A stretch of DNA of 64,000 nt from Arthrobacter globiformis NBRC 12137. GTDB lineage: Bacteria > Actinomycetota > Actinomycetes > Actinomycetales > Micrococcaceae. The stretch spans positions 1 to 64,000 of the forward strand of contig NZ_BAEG01000012.1 in assembly GCF_000238915.1 (NCBI RefSeq), written 5' to 3'. The notes beneath the pieces are model-generated. The model did no database searches and had not been told where the DNA came from. It worked only from the letters and a program-made list of their open reading frames with translations. Positions 45,731-54,336 of the stretch are shown here, piece after piece (within the stretch, counting starts at the first letter, position 1; each line of letters starts with the position of its first letter). The position numbers were made by a program, and so were the translations under genes.

Positions 45731-46408
45731 ATGACTGACCTGCTCACGGTCGGGGGCCTCCAGACCTCGGTCGACCACGCGTACGAACTTGCTCGATGCT
45801 ACTTGACCGAACCCGGCTGGTCTTACCCTGCCTACGACGGCTACCCGGGCACGCCTGATTCTCGTGAGGTCGGACACCAGGACCTTCCAGCGGTCGGACT
45901 CCTGAATGCCGGGCAACAACCGCTTCAGACCTATTACGGGTTCCTGAACCTATTGCACGTTATGAACAACAGGCTGACCCATAGGGACATCAAGGGAACG
46001 CTTGACGAAGCTTCCCCAGAGACTCTGGCGGCTATCACGAACCTTTATGCCACTCACATGGATGATCCGCAACCGCAGGTGCAGTTGACGAAGCTGACGA
46101 AGGTGCTGCATCGCAAGCGGCCAGGTCTTCTTCCGTTGTTCGACCTGTATGTGCTGCGTGCCTATAGCTACCGGGGCGAGACCCCCCGGGTTGCTCCGCC
46201 GCCCCCGGGCAAACGCCCAGGGAGAACTTGGGTGTCTGCCTGGCTGCAGGAGGTCCAGGCTGACTTGGTTGGCGGAATGGATCACTGGGAAGCCATCGCA
46301 GCGATGGCACCCGGACCCGCTATCACTCCACTGCGGGCGATGGATATGGTCACCTGGCGTCTAATCCACGAGAAGGTTGTTCGGGCGCCCAAGAAGGGAC
46401 GAAATTAG
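45731..46408 (+). CDS. DUF6308-like protein
   Basis: A 225-aa soluble protein with no assigned chemistry. The pattern of TKVLHRKRPGLLPLFDLYVLRAY (about residues 122-144), a proline-rich linker (VAPPPPGKRPG), and a C-terminal LRAMDMVTWRLIHE resembles the DUF6308 family of Actinobacteria. This is a recollection by pattern. The family often turns up near mobile elements. It is the last gene before the right border of the island and divergent from the SF2 helicase; the shared 186-bp region suggests common control. ATG 45731. Confidence 0.55.
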   Translation: MTDLLTVGGLQTSVDHAYELARCYLTEPGWSYPAYDGYPGTPDSREVGHQDLPAVGLLNAGQQPLQTYYGFLNLLHVMNNRLTHRDIKGTLDEASPETLAAITNLYATHMDDPQPQVQLTKLTKVLHRKRPGLLPLFDLYVLRAYSYRGETPRVAPPPPGKRPGRTWVSAWLQEVQADLVGGMDHWEAIAAMAPGPAITPLRAMDMVTWRLIHEKVVRAPKKGRN

Positions 46409-46758
46409 CTTCCAACAACGCTGCCACTAAGACGATTGGCTAGGTACACGCGATTGCTGCACACCCCCGGGAGGTGCTGGGCTGGTGGCATGCGTCGCCG
46501 AGTCGGGTACCCGACCGGTACCCGCTTTTGCGATATTCCCACTCGACGGTAGCAAGGGACGATGAAACTAGTGGGCAGGCGCTGCTCTAGCGCAGTGTTG
46601 ATGGATACAGTCGTGCACCGTGGACGCGACACGTTTATGACACGCTTTAAACGGGAACTGCAGGGAACGTGCGGGGTACTATTCCGACATCAATAGTTGC
46701 AAAATTGCTGGTCAGGACCGTTTCAGGCCACCGCCGGGAACACCCGGGATACCTCAGT
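46409..46758. other. Right-border non-coding region of the island
   Basis: About 350 bp without a supported gene. It contains the candidate right arm sites at 46626-46647 and then the sequence that, in the excised circle, would lie just before the attP core. Confidence 0.5.
46626..46647 (+). repeat. Candidate right arm-type integrase sites
   Basis: GCGACACGTTT and ATGACACGCTT lie back to back and differ by two and one bases from the ACGACACGCTT pair near attL, with the same orientation and 11-bp period. The shared flank continues TT(C/A)AA. Confidence 0.45.
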
Positions 46759-46800
46759 TTGTAAAGCGGGGGTCGTCGGTTCGAATCCGACAGGGGGCTC
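46759..46800 (+). repeat. attR core: displaced tRNA-Thr 3' end
   Basis: A 42-bp perfect copy of 12487-12528. It lacks the acceptor 5' half and D arm, so it is not a tRNA gene. The following base is A, and no CCA is encoded here, unlike the reconstituted gene at the left border. Confidence 0.93.
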
Positions 46801-46803
46801 ACA

Positions 46804-46852
46804 AAAAACCGCTCTAACACTGTGAAGTAGTCCAGTGTCGGAGCGGTTTTCT
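46804..46852. terminator. Original tRNA-Thr terminator, now at the right border
   Basis: AAAACCGCTC..ACACTG pairs with CAGTGT..GAGCGGTTTT over a 10-nt loop, followed by CTTTT. It was the terminator of the tRNA before the island came in. Confidence 0.8.
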
Positions 46853-46916
46853 TTTCGCCTCGACGACCAACCCCTCGGAATATCCTCCAGCGATGCTCAG
46901 CTGTCTTCAGGACCCA

Positions 46917-46964
46917 TAAAGCTATTGCATTAATCATACAATGATGTATCTTTAAGTTGTGACT
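46917..46964. promoter_or_regulatory. Duplicated 39-bp regulatory element, copy 1
   Basis: Identical over 39 bp to 48695-48733, with a further 8 identical bases after one mismatch. It contains the inverted repeat ATACA-N4-TGTAT (46936-46949), typical in form of GntR-family operators, and is AT-rich. It lies about 110 bp upstream of the MFS transporter gene. Confidence 0.75.
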
Positions 46965-47075
46965 CGGAACACACCCGTTCCCGGGCGCCGCCCCTTACGG
47001 CTCTACCAGCCAGCGAAACCCGCCCGGGGGCCAGAGATCACCTCATATATCCCCAACCCGCCAGGAGTGACGACG

Positions 47076-48413
47076 ATGTCATCCATGAAGAACCCAACCG
47101 CCCAACGGGGCCCGGCCTCGGCAGCCAGCAAACGGCGCTTCCTGATCAGAATGGTCACCGTGCTGATCGGCGGCATGGTCCTGGACGGCTATGTCCTCGG
47201 CATCATCGGACCGGTGTCGGGGCGGATGGCCGAGGACCTGCAGCTCGATGCGTTCTGGCAAGGTCTGATCGCCGCGGCTGCTCTGATCGGCATCCTGATC
47301 GGATCACCGCTCGGCGGCCTGGCCGCTGACAGGTGGGGCCGTAAGCCGATTTTCATGTTCGATATCGGTCTGTTCGCCATCGCGTCGGGAATGCAGTTTT
47401 TCGTTGACTCACCGGTGTGGCTCATCGTGGTGCGGTTGCTGATGGGCATCGCGATCGGCACCGAATACGCGGTCGGCTGGCCGCTGATGGCCGAGTTCTC
47501 ACCCACCCACCTGCGGGGAAAGCTGATGGCCGCCATCGGCATCGCCTGGTACGGCGGCTTCATGATCGCGTTCCTGATCGGCCACCTGCTCAATGAATAC
47601 ACCGATCTGAGCTGGCACTTCATCCTGGGTACAAGCACGTTCATCGCCGTGGCCATTTTCCTCGCCCGGCTCGGCATGCCGGAATCCCCTCGGTGGCTCT
47701 GGAGCGTGGGCCGCAAGGATGAGGCGCGAGCCCTCGCCGCGAGGTACATGCCCGATGACGCGCTCGACGACGTCCAGCACGAGGACGTCCGCAAGGGCAG
47801 CTTCGGGATGCTGTTCTCCAGGGAGTACTGGCGGTCCACGCTGTTCATCTCGGCGTTCTGGTTCTGCGCCGTGACACCGTACTTCGCCATCGCCACCTTC
47901 GCCGACAGCGTGTTGGAACAGTACGGCCTCGCCGGTGGACTCGCCGGTGGAGTCGGGCTCTCCGCCGTTGCCCTGGCCGGGGTCGTCGTCACGTTCCTGC
48001 TGATCGAGAAGATCGGCCGCCGCACGCTGACCGTTCCGCCGCAGTGGCTGTGCGCCGTCGTCCTCGCGATCATCGGCCTGTGGGCCGGCGCGCGGGCGCT
48101 TGTTGTGCTCATCCTCTTCCTGGTCTTCTCGTTCTTCAATGCGGGTTACAACACGCTGACGAACGTTTACCCGGGAGAGGTCCTCCCGACCGAGATCCGG
48201 GGAATCGGAACCGGCTTCGCGGCCGCTGTCAGCCGCGTCGGCGCGGGCATCGGCATCTTCCTCCTGCCAATGTCGATGGAGTCCCTCGGGGCCGGCCCGA
48301 CCATGCTGATCGCAGCCGGAGTCGCCCTCCTCGGTGCCGGGCTCTCGCAGTGGCTGGCTCCGGAGACGAAGGGCAAGACGCTCACGGAAGCGGCCGCAGG
48401 GTACGCGCACTAA
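47076..48413 (+). CDS. MFS transporter, sugar/organic-acid type
   Basis: A 445-aa membrane protein of 12 predicted helices. MFS signatures are present: GGLAADRWGRKP (loop 2-3 motif), GTEYAVGWPLMAEFSPTHLRG, and PESPRWL after helix 6. A second GRR-type motif (EKIGRRTLT), the YPGEVLPTEIRGIGTG segment, and the PETKGKTLTE C-terminus follow. This is the metabolite:H+ symporter/sugar-porter-like branch. ATG 47076 has AGGAG upstream; the frame's extension to 46959 would run over the regulatory element. It heads the catabolic cluster and probably imports its substrate. Confidence 0.88.
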   Translation: MSSMKNPTAQRGPASAASKRRFLIRMVTVLIGGMVLDGYVLGIIGPVSGRMAEDLQLDAFWQGLIAAAALIGILIGSPLGGLAADRWGRKPIFMFDIGLFAIASGMQFFVDSPVWLIVVRLLMGIAIGTEYAVGWPLMAEFSPTHLRGKLMAAIGIAWYGGFMIAFLIGHLLNEYTDLSWHFILGTSTFIAVAIFLARLGMPESPRWLWSVGRKDEARALAARYMPDDALDDVQHEDVRKGSFGMLFSREYWRSTLFISAFWFCAVTPYFAIATFADSVLEQYGLAGGLAGGVGLSAVALAGVVVTFLLIEKIGRRTLTVPPQWLCAVVLAIIGLWAGARALVVLILFLVFSFFNAGYNTLTNVYPGEVLPTEIRGIGTGFAAAVSRVGAGIGIFLLPMSMESLGAGPTMLIAAGVALLGAGLSQWLAPETKGKTLTEAAAGYAH

Positions 48414-48583
48414 CGACGGCGCTGCCCGTACTTGACGGCTTCGCCTGTGGCCGTCCATCAATAGCTCAACGAAGTCGGCGCCGGACAGGCTCGCGAGGAG
48501 TTTTTGTCCAGTTGTCGCGGCTTCCGAGCGCTTTAGAGTCCAACAGCCGTACTAAAGCTCGGGGGAGTTGATGGAAGTACGAG

Positions 48584-48617
48584 GTCGGCCGGTCACCTTG
48601 TGAGGTGACCGGCCGAC
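48584..48617. terminator. Perfect 15-bp terminator hairpin
   Basis: GTCGGCCGGTCACCT (48584-48598) and AGGTGACCGGCCGAC (48603-48617) enclose TGTG and are followed by GTCGTTTT. It separates the MFS gene from the next transcription unit. Confidence 0.85.
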
Positions 48618-48694
48618 GTCGTTTTGGCGAGGTCGGTCGACCTGCCGGAGGCCCGTGGACTCTGGTTCGCAGCAACACTCCCGTGCGACTCCAT

Positions 48695-48742
48695 TAAAGC
48701 TATTGCATTAATCATACAATGATGTATCTTTAATTTGTGACT
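48695..48742. promoter_or_regulatory. Duplicated 39-bp regulatory element, copy 2
   Basis: Same sequence as 46917-46955, including ATACA-N4-TGTAT, about 190 bp upstream of the flavoenzyme gene. It implies that the MFS gene and the downstream four-gene set respond to one regulator, not encoded in this window. Confidence 0.75.
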
Positions 48743-48928
48743 AGGGGCACACACCGCTCCCGGGACGCACATGCCAACTACGGCTACAACAACCGGCGAA
48801 ACCCGCCTGTGCGCTGCCAAGGAAGAAGCGTTCAGGCTTTTGCCACCACATACCTTCCCCACCGGCGGATGTCTTCTGGACCGGCAGCCCCGGCACCCTG
48901 GATCCCCTGAGTAAGAAAGTTCAAAATC

Positions 48929-50314
48929 ATGAAAGATGTAGTCATCGTCGGCGCTGGACTCGCTGGCCTGTCGGCAGCATGGCGGCTTCGGCACTGGGAC
49001 ACCGTTGTTCTGGAGTCGGAGAACCGCGTCGGCGGACGGATCCGCTCGGAGCGCCGGGGTGCCTATTGGTTGAACTGGGGCGGGCACGTCTTTGCCGGCG
49101 CAGGATCTTCCACTGATGCCCTGCTCAACGAGGTCGGCGTGACTGCCGTCAACATCCCGGGATCGCTCCAGGCGTTGTCAATGAACGGGAAGTTCATCCG
49201 CAAGGGGCACATCGCCACGTATCCGTTCCGGATCCCGATGTCCCTGTCGTCCCGCATCGACACGCTGCGGGCCGGCCTGAAGGTTGTCAGCGGCGTCGCC
49301 AAGTACACGGGCGTTGTCCGGAAGCGTGCGGGGGAGTCCGGCGCGATGCGGCAGCAGCGCATCTACGACTTCGAGAACGACAGCTCGTTCCAGGACTTCA
49401 TCGGAAACCTGTCCGAGGACGCGGCCGCGCTGTTCAAGACCACTGTCACCCGCTCGGCCGGTGACATGAACGAGATCTCCGCCGGCGCCGGCATCGGATA
49501 CTTCAGCCTGGTGCTGGGTATCGGCCAGGGCCTCAGCCAGGGCATCGTCGGCGGCCCGTCAACCCTGACCGAATCGGTCGCAGCCTCGCTCGGCGACCGC
49601 GTCCAGCTCGGCGCCACCGTGCAGGAGGTCGTTCACAAGAAGGAATCCGTCGTCGTCCGCTACAGCCAGGGCGGAGCCGACCACGAAGTTGAGGCCCGCA
49701 CCGTTGTCCTCGCCACCACGGCTGACGTCACGCACAAGGTCGGCGTGGACCTGCCGGAGAACCTGCGCGGTGCGCTCAGCCAGATCAAGTACGGCCCGCA
49801 CGTCAGCACCGCCTTCCTGACCAACGAGACCTCGGCGCGGCCGTGGGACGACATCTACGCCATCGCCGCGCCGAAGCGGTCATTCGCGATCGCCCTGAAC
49901 CAGGCGAGCATCGTCCGAGGCACCGAATCCGTACGCAAACCCGGCGGCAGCTTCATGACCTTCTCACCGGCCAGCCTCGGTAAGGCCCTCCTGGACAAGA
50001 GTGACGAGGAAGTCATCAAGACCCACCTCACCGACCTCGACCAGGTCCTCGGCCACGGGTTCGCCGACAGCGTGGTCGAGGCCAAGACCGACCGCTGGAA
50101 GGTAGCGTCCCCCTACTGCTTCCCCGGCCGGGCCAAGCTCCAGTCCACCCTCATGCGCGGGACCGACCGCGTATTCCTGGCTGGCGATTACCTCGGAACC
50201 CTCTACACCGAGAGCTCCATCACCACGGGCTTCTCGGCAGCGCAGGAGGCCGCCAGCCTGCTGGCCACGCACCGCCAGGCCCCGCCGCAGTCCGGCCTCT
50301 CGATCGTCGCCTAA
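48929..50314 (+). CDS. Flavin amine-oxidase/protoporphyrinogen-oxidase-like enzyme
   Basis: A 461-aa FAD enzyme. The N-terminal Rossmann motif VVIVGAGLAGLSAAWRLR is followed by ESENRVGGRIRSE, the GG motif of the amine-oxidase/HemG/phytoene-desaturase superfamily. The C-terminal FAD site is RVFLAGDYLGTLYTESSITTGFSAAQEA. No signal peptide is seen. In this setting, with an aminoaldehyde-dehydrogenase-like gene and amino-acid symporter downstream, oxidation of an amine or imino acid fits better than porphyrin synthesis (inference). It is the first gene of a tight cluster with the DapA-family gene (75-bp gap). Confidence 0.82.
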   Translation: MKDVVIVGAGLAGLSAAWRLRHWDTVVLESENRVGGRIRSERRGAYWLNWGGHVFAGAGSSTDALLNEVGVTAVNIPGSLQALSMNGKFIRKGHIATYPFRIPMSLSSRIDTLRAGLKVVSGVAKYTGVVRKRAGESGAMRQQRIYDFENDSSFQDFIGNLSEDAAALFKTTVTRSAGDMNEISAGAGIGYFSLVLGIGQGLSQGIVGGPSTLTESVAASLGDRVQLGATVQEVVHKKESVVVRYSQGGADHEVEARTVVLATTADVTHKVGVDLPENLRGALSQIKYGPHVSTAFLTNETSARPWDDIYAIAAPKRSFAIALNQASIVRGTESVRKPGGSFMTFSPASLGKALLDKSDEEVIKTHLTDLDQVLGHGFADSVVEAKTDRWKVASPYCFPGRAKLQSTLMRGTDRVFLAGDYLGTLYTESSITTGFSAAQEAASLLATHRQAPPQSGLSIVA

Positions 50315-50389
50315 CAACGACCACTGCCAAAACCCAACCCACGTTTTCCATCCGTACTAAAACCCCCGTACTTAAGAAGAGGAACATTC

Positions 50390-51283
50390 ATGTCCAACGA
50401 ACTCCGCGGTGTCCTGACCGCACTGTCCACCCCGTTCAACCAGGACGAGACCCTCGACGTCGAGACCCTGCGGCGCATCGTTGACCGCTCCATCGACGCC
50501 GGTGTCGACGGCGTTGTGGCTGCCGGTTCAACGGGCGAGGTCGGCGCCCTGTCCTCCGAGGAGCGGCTGCTGCTCATCACCACGGTCATCGACCAGGCGA
50601 ACGGCCGCGTCCCGGTCATCGCCAACACCGGCGCTACTTCGACGGCCGAGGCTATCCGGCTGTCGCAGGCGGCAGAGAAGGCCGGCGCTGACGTGCTCAT
50701 GCTGATCACGCCGTACTACGAGCCGCTGTCCCTTGAGGAAACGGTCACCTACATCAAGGACGTCGCCCGGTCCGTCACCATCCCGGTCATGCTCTACAAC
50801 ATCCCGGCCGTCACCGGCGTCAACCTGGACCCGGCCACGGTCCGTGCACTGGCCGAAGAAGTGGACAACATCAAGTACATCAAGGACTCCAGCGCGAACT
50901 GGGAACAGGCGCTGCAGCTGATCCACCACCACTCTGACGTCATTGGCACCTTCATCGGCTGGGACGTCTACCTCTACAGCGCCCTTGCCGAGGGTGCAGC
51001 GGGCGTGATGGCCGGCACCGCCAACGTCGTCCCCAACGAAATCGTCGCCGTCAGCCGCCTCATCGCCGAAGGCGACCTCACCGGCGCCCGTGCACTGTGG
51101 AACGACCTGTACCCGGTCATCGACGCCCTCCTCTCCGTGCCGTTCATCCCGGCAGTCAAAGCCGGCCTGTCCCTGCAGGGCCTTCCGGCCGGCGCACCCC
51201 GTCGCCCGACGGCCGACCTCAACGCCGAAGACCTGGCCCGCGTTGAGCAGGCTCTCTCTGCCCTCAAGCAGACGGTGGGATAA
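50390..51283 (+). CDS. DapA-family (DHDPS/NAL) aldolase or dehydratase
   Basis: A 297-aa TIM-barrel class I lyase. Family residues are in place: GSTGEVGAL (about 44-52), VMLYNIPAVTG with the catalytic Tyr (about 134), and IKYIKDSSANW with the Schiff-base Lys (about 164). Members include dihydrodipicolinate synthase, N-acetylneuraminate lyase, keto-deoxysugar-acid dehydratases and the pyrroline-hydroxycarboxylate deaminase of hydroxyproline breakdown. A biosynthetic DapA is unlikely because the gene sits in a catabolic cluster and ends 3 nt before a symporter gene. Specific substrate unknown. It is preceded by GAGGAA. Confidence 0.85.
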   Translation: MSNELRGVLTALSTPFNQDETLDVETLRRIVDRSIDAGVDGVVAAGSTGEVGALSSEERLLLITTVIDQANGRVPVIANTGATSTAEAIRLSQAAEKAGADVLMLITPYYEPLSLEETVTYIKDVARSVTIPVMLYNIPAVTGVNLDPATVRALAEEVDNIKYIKDSSANWEQALQLIHHHSDVIGTFIGWDVYLYSALAEGAAGVMAGTANVVPNEIVAVSRLIAEGDLTGARALWNDLYPVIDALLSVPFIPAVKAGLSLQGLPAGAPRRPTADLNAEDLARVEQALSALKQTVG

Positions 51284-51286
51284 GGC

Positions 51287-52768
51287 ATGGGTGATTTCGA
51301 GGAGCTCCTGTCGGGTGTTTCCGACGCGATCTGGGCACCCATGGCCTATGTCGTGCTCGGGCTCGGCGTCGCCTACTCGGTTGCCACCAAGGGCGTGCAG
51401 TTCAGGAGAATCCCCGACATGCTGCGCCAGCTCCGGGAGGAAAGCGGCAGCGACGGGGGCCTGTCATCGTTCCAGGCCCTCGTCCTCGCCCTCGCCAGCC
51501 GGGTCGGCGTTGGCAGCATCGCCGGTGTGGCGACTGCTGTCAGCGCCGGCGGGCCGGGCGCCCTCGTCTGGATGGCCGTCACGGGGCTGGTCGGCTGCAC
51601 CGTCGGCTACGCGGAGGCGACCCTGTCCCAGACGTTCAAACGCCAGGTCCAGGACGAGGACCGCCGCAACGCCAACGAGGACATCGGCGGCATGCCGTAC
51701 TACATCAAGTACGGCCTGAAGCTGCCCAAGGTGGGGGCGCTCGTCGCGGTGCTGGGTGTCATCGGTTACGGGTTCGTCTTCCCGGGCCTGCAGGTCAACA
51801 CCATCGCGGCCAGCGCCAAACTGGCTTTCGGCCTGGACAGCTGGATCCCCGCCGTGTTCGTAACTGTGCTGATAGCGCTGGTCATCTTTGGCGGCACCAC
51901 CCGCCTGGTGAAGGTCACCCAGGCACTGGTCCCGGTGCTCGCCATCGGCTACCTGCTCCTGGCACTGGCCGTCATCGGCATCAATATCGGCAGCGTTCCG
52001 GCCGCAGTGGCCCTGATCTTCCAGTCCGCGGTGGGCATCCACCCCGTCCTTGGCGGCATTGCCGGTGCTGCTGTGGCCTGGGGCGTCCGCCGGGCAGTCT
52101 TCGCCTCCTCCAACGGTCTCGGTGAAGCAACGTTCGCCGCCGCGGCAGCGCGCACCTCACACCCGGGCAAGCAGGGCCTGGTCCAGACCTTCAGCATCTA
52201 CATCGACGTGCTGCTGATCTGCATGGCCACCGGCCTGATGATGGTCGTTTCCGGCAAGTACAACGTCTCGGACGGTTCCGGCGGTTACCTCATCAACAAC
52301 ATGCCGGGCGTGCCGGTCGGCGCCAACTGGGTCCAGGAAGCCATCGACACGCTGGTCCCGGGCTGGGGGGCCGGGTTCATTGCAGTCGCCGTGCTGCTCT
52401 TCGGCTTCACCTGCCTGCTGGCCTACTTCTATGTCGCGAACTCCAACCTCCTCTACCTGCTGGACGGGAAGAGCGGGCATGGGTGGAAGACCGTACTGAA
52501 GGTCGGCACCATGGCCATCGTGTTCTTCGGATCCGTGGTGAACGCGCAGCTGGTCTGGGCGGCCGGCGACATCGGGCTTGGCCTGATCGCCTGGGTCAAC
52601 CTCATCTGCCTGGTCTTCCTGTTCCCGCTGGTCCGGAAGATCTACCGCGACTACGAACGCCAGCGGAAGCTGGGCCTGAACCCCACCTTCGATCCCAAGG
52701 CACTGGGCATCGAAGGAGCCGAGTTCTGGGAACACGAGACCGAAAAGTCGCCCGCCGCCGTCCGGTAG
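51287..52768 (+). CDS. Sodium:alanine symporter (AGCS family)
   Basis: A 493-aa membrane protein with about 11 hydrophobic helices. AGCS landmarks include GLGVAYSVATKGVQFRRIPDM near the N-terminus, SRVGVGSIAGVATAVSAGGPGALVWMAV, the ETLSQ-like AEATLSQTFK, and RAVFASSNGLGEATFAAAAA. These transporters take up alanine, glycine or related small amino acids with sodium. It starts 3 nt after the DapA-family stop and is followed after 38 nt by the aldehyde dehydrogenase, so one operon is likely. The substrate is probably the nitrogen compound degraded by this cluster. Confidence 0.9.
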   Translation: MGDFEELLSGVSDAIWAPMAYVVLGLGVAYSVATKGVQFRRIPDMLRQLREESGSDGGLSSFQALVLALASRVGVGSIAGVATAVSAGGPGALVWMAVTGLVGCTVGYAEATLSQTFKRQVQDEDRRNANEDIGGMPYYIKYGLKLPKVGALVAVLGVIGYGFVFPGLQVNTIAASAKLAFGLDSWIPAVFVTVLIALVIFGGTTRLVKVTQALVPVLAIGYLLLALAVIGINIGSVPAAVALIFQSAVGIHPVLGGIAGAAVAWGVRRAVFASSNGLGEATFAAAAARTSHPGKQGLVQTFSIYIDVLLICMATGLMMVVSGKYNVSDGSGGYLINNMPGVPVGANWVQEAIDTLVPGWGAGFIAVAVLLFGFTCLLAYFYVANSNLLYLLDGKSGHGWKTVLKVGTMAIVFFGSVVNAQLVWAAGDIGLGLIAWVNLICLVFLFPLVRKIYRDYERQRKLGLNPTFDPKALGIEGAEFWEHETEKSPAAVR

Positions 52769-52806
52769 GCACATCCCTTAGCTAAGACAGGACTGAAGGA
52801 AAAACC

Positions 52807-54298
52807 ATGACCACGACAGAATCAGCATTGTTCACCGTCCGCAGGACCGGAGACGCCCCGGTGCCGTCCCTTCCGCCTTTCGGCCAGTTCATCGGCGGGG
52901 CGTTCGTCGGCCCCGTGTCGGACTCCACCGCCGATGTGGTGAATCCGGCCACGGAGGAGACCATCATGCAGGTTCCCTCCGGATCGGTTGAGGACGCCGA
53001 CGCCGCGGTCGCGGCCGCCGTCGCGGCCAAGGCGGAGTGGGCAGCGAAGACTCCCAAGGACAGGTCCGCCGTCCTGCTTCGCATCGCGGACATCATTGAG
53101 GACAACCGCGAACTGCTCGAAACCCTCGAAGCTGCCAACACCGGCAAGCCCGCTGCTGTGGCCGAGGACGACATCTCGAGTGCGATTGACACCTTCAGGT
53201 TCTCGGCCGGTGCTGCGCGTGCCTTCACCACGCTCGGTGCGGACGACTATGCAGAGAACCACACCTCGGTGGTCTTCCGCGAGCCCGTAGGCGTGGTCGG
53301 TGTGATCACGCCCTGGAACTACCCGCTGCTGATGGCCGCATGGAAGATTGCCCCGATCCTGGCCGCCGGCAACACCCTGGTGCTCAAGCCGTCGGAGCAG
53401 ACCCCGCTGACCACCCTCAAGCTGGCCGAACTCATCGCCAACGACGTTCCCGCCGGTGTCCTGAACATCGTCACCGGCTCCGGCCGTGTGGTGGGCAACC
53501 GGATTTCCGAACACCCTGACGTCGACCTCGTCGCGATCACCGGAAGCGTCGGCAGCGGCCAGAAGGTCGCCGAAAGCGCCGCCGCCACCGTCAAGCGGGT
53601 GCACCTGGAACTGGGAGGCAAGGCACCCGTCGTCGTGTTCGAGGACGCCGACCTGGAAGCGGCCGCCAAGGGCGTACGCTCCGCCGGGTTCTGGAACGGC
53701 GGGCAGGAATGCGGTTCGGCGTGCCGCGTCCTGGTCCACGAGTCCGTCGCGGAGAAGTTCACGGAGCTGCTGGTACGGGAAGTGAGTGAGATTTCGGTCG
53801 GCGCTCCCGGTGCGGGTGACGACGTCGAGATGGGGTCCATGATCTCCAGGGCCCACTACGAACGTGTCCTGGCTGCACTGGAGGACATCCGCAAGGACGG
53901 CCTGACCATCGCCGTCGGCGGCAACGCGCTGGAGGGGCCGGGCTACTTCATCGAACCCACCGTGGTCACCGACGTGCCCGCCGGTGCCCCGGTCGCCAGC
54001 ACGGAGATCTTCGGCCCGGTGGTGTCGGTGGAGACCTTCAGCACCGACGAGGAGGCCATCACCCGGTCCAACGAAACCGTCTACGGGCTTGCCGCCTCGG
54101 TGTGGACCACGAACTCCGCCCGCTCGCTGTCCGTTCCCCGCCGGCTCGACTTCGGCACCGTCTGGGTCAATTCGCACCTGGTCATCGCCAACGAATGCCC
54201 TGGGCGGCTTCAAGGGCTCCGGCTACGGCCGTGACCTCTCCATCTATGCCCTGGAGGACTTCTCCCGCACGAAGCACGTCATGTACAACCGCGGCTGA
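52807..54298 (+). pseudogene. Aldehyde dehydrogenase with C-terminal frameshift
   Basis: NAD(P)-dependent aldehyde dehydrogenase resembling gamma-aminobutyraldehyde/betaine-aldehyde dehydrogenases. It has VITPWNYPLLMAAWK, KPSEQTPL, ITGSVGSGQ, the catalytic Glu in LELGGKAP, the catalytic Cys in FWNGGQECGSACR, and EIFGPVVSV. The reading frame runs normally to NSHLVIANE (about 54192), then shifts: the expected GGFKGSGYGRDLS and the normal C-terminus lie in the next frame and end at 54298. Two bases appear to be missing within 54193-54204. As read, the product ends at 54234 with a wrong 12-residue tail and lacks the oligomerisation strand, so it is either inactive or a sequencing error. Last gene of the cluster. 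Confidence 0.8.
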
Positions 54299-54336
54299 GA
54301 CCAGTCTCGGGCGCAACCGGAAAGGGAAGATGCACT

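Larger units (their letters stand above)
48414..48928. other. Intergenic region between MFS and flavoenzyme genes
   Basis: About 515 bp. It holds the hairpin at 48584-48617 and the second copy of the 39-bp element at 48695-48733. The roughly 100 bp after the element still show patchy similarity to the MFS leader (for example GGCGAAACCCGCC in both), so the duplication was originally longer. No gene seen. Confidence 0.6.

Noticed and set aside
46754..46800. Second tRNA-Thr gene
   Set aside because: Only the anticodon-loop-to-acceptor 3' part is present; the 5' acceptor strand and D arm are missing. It is the attR remnant.
50390..51283. Lysine-biosynthetic dihydrodipicolinate synthase (dapA)
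   Set aside because: The gene is embedded in a transporter and dehydrogenase cluster with inducible-looking control, and no other lysine gene is near; family membership alone does not set the substrate.
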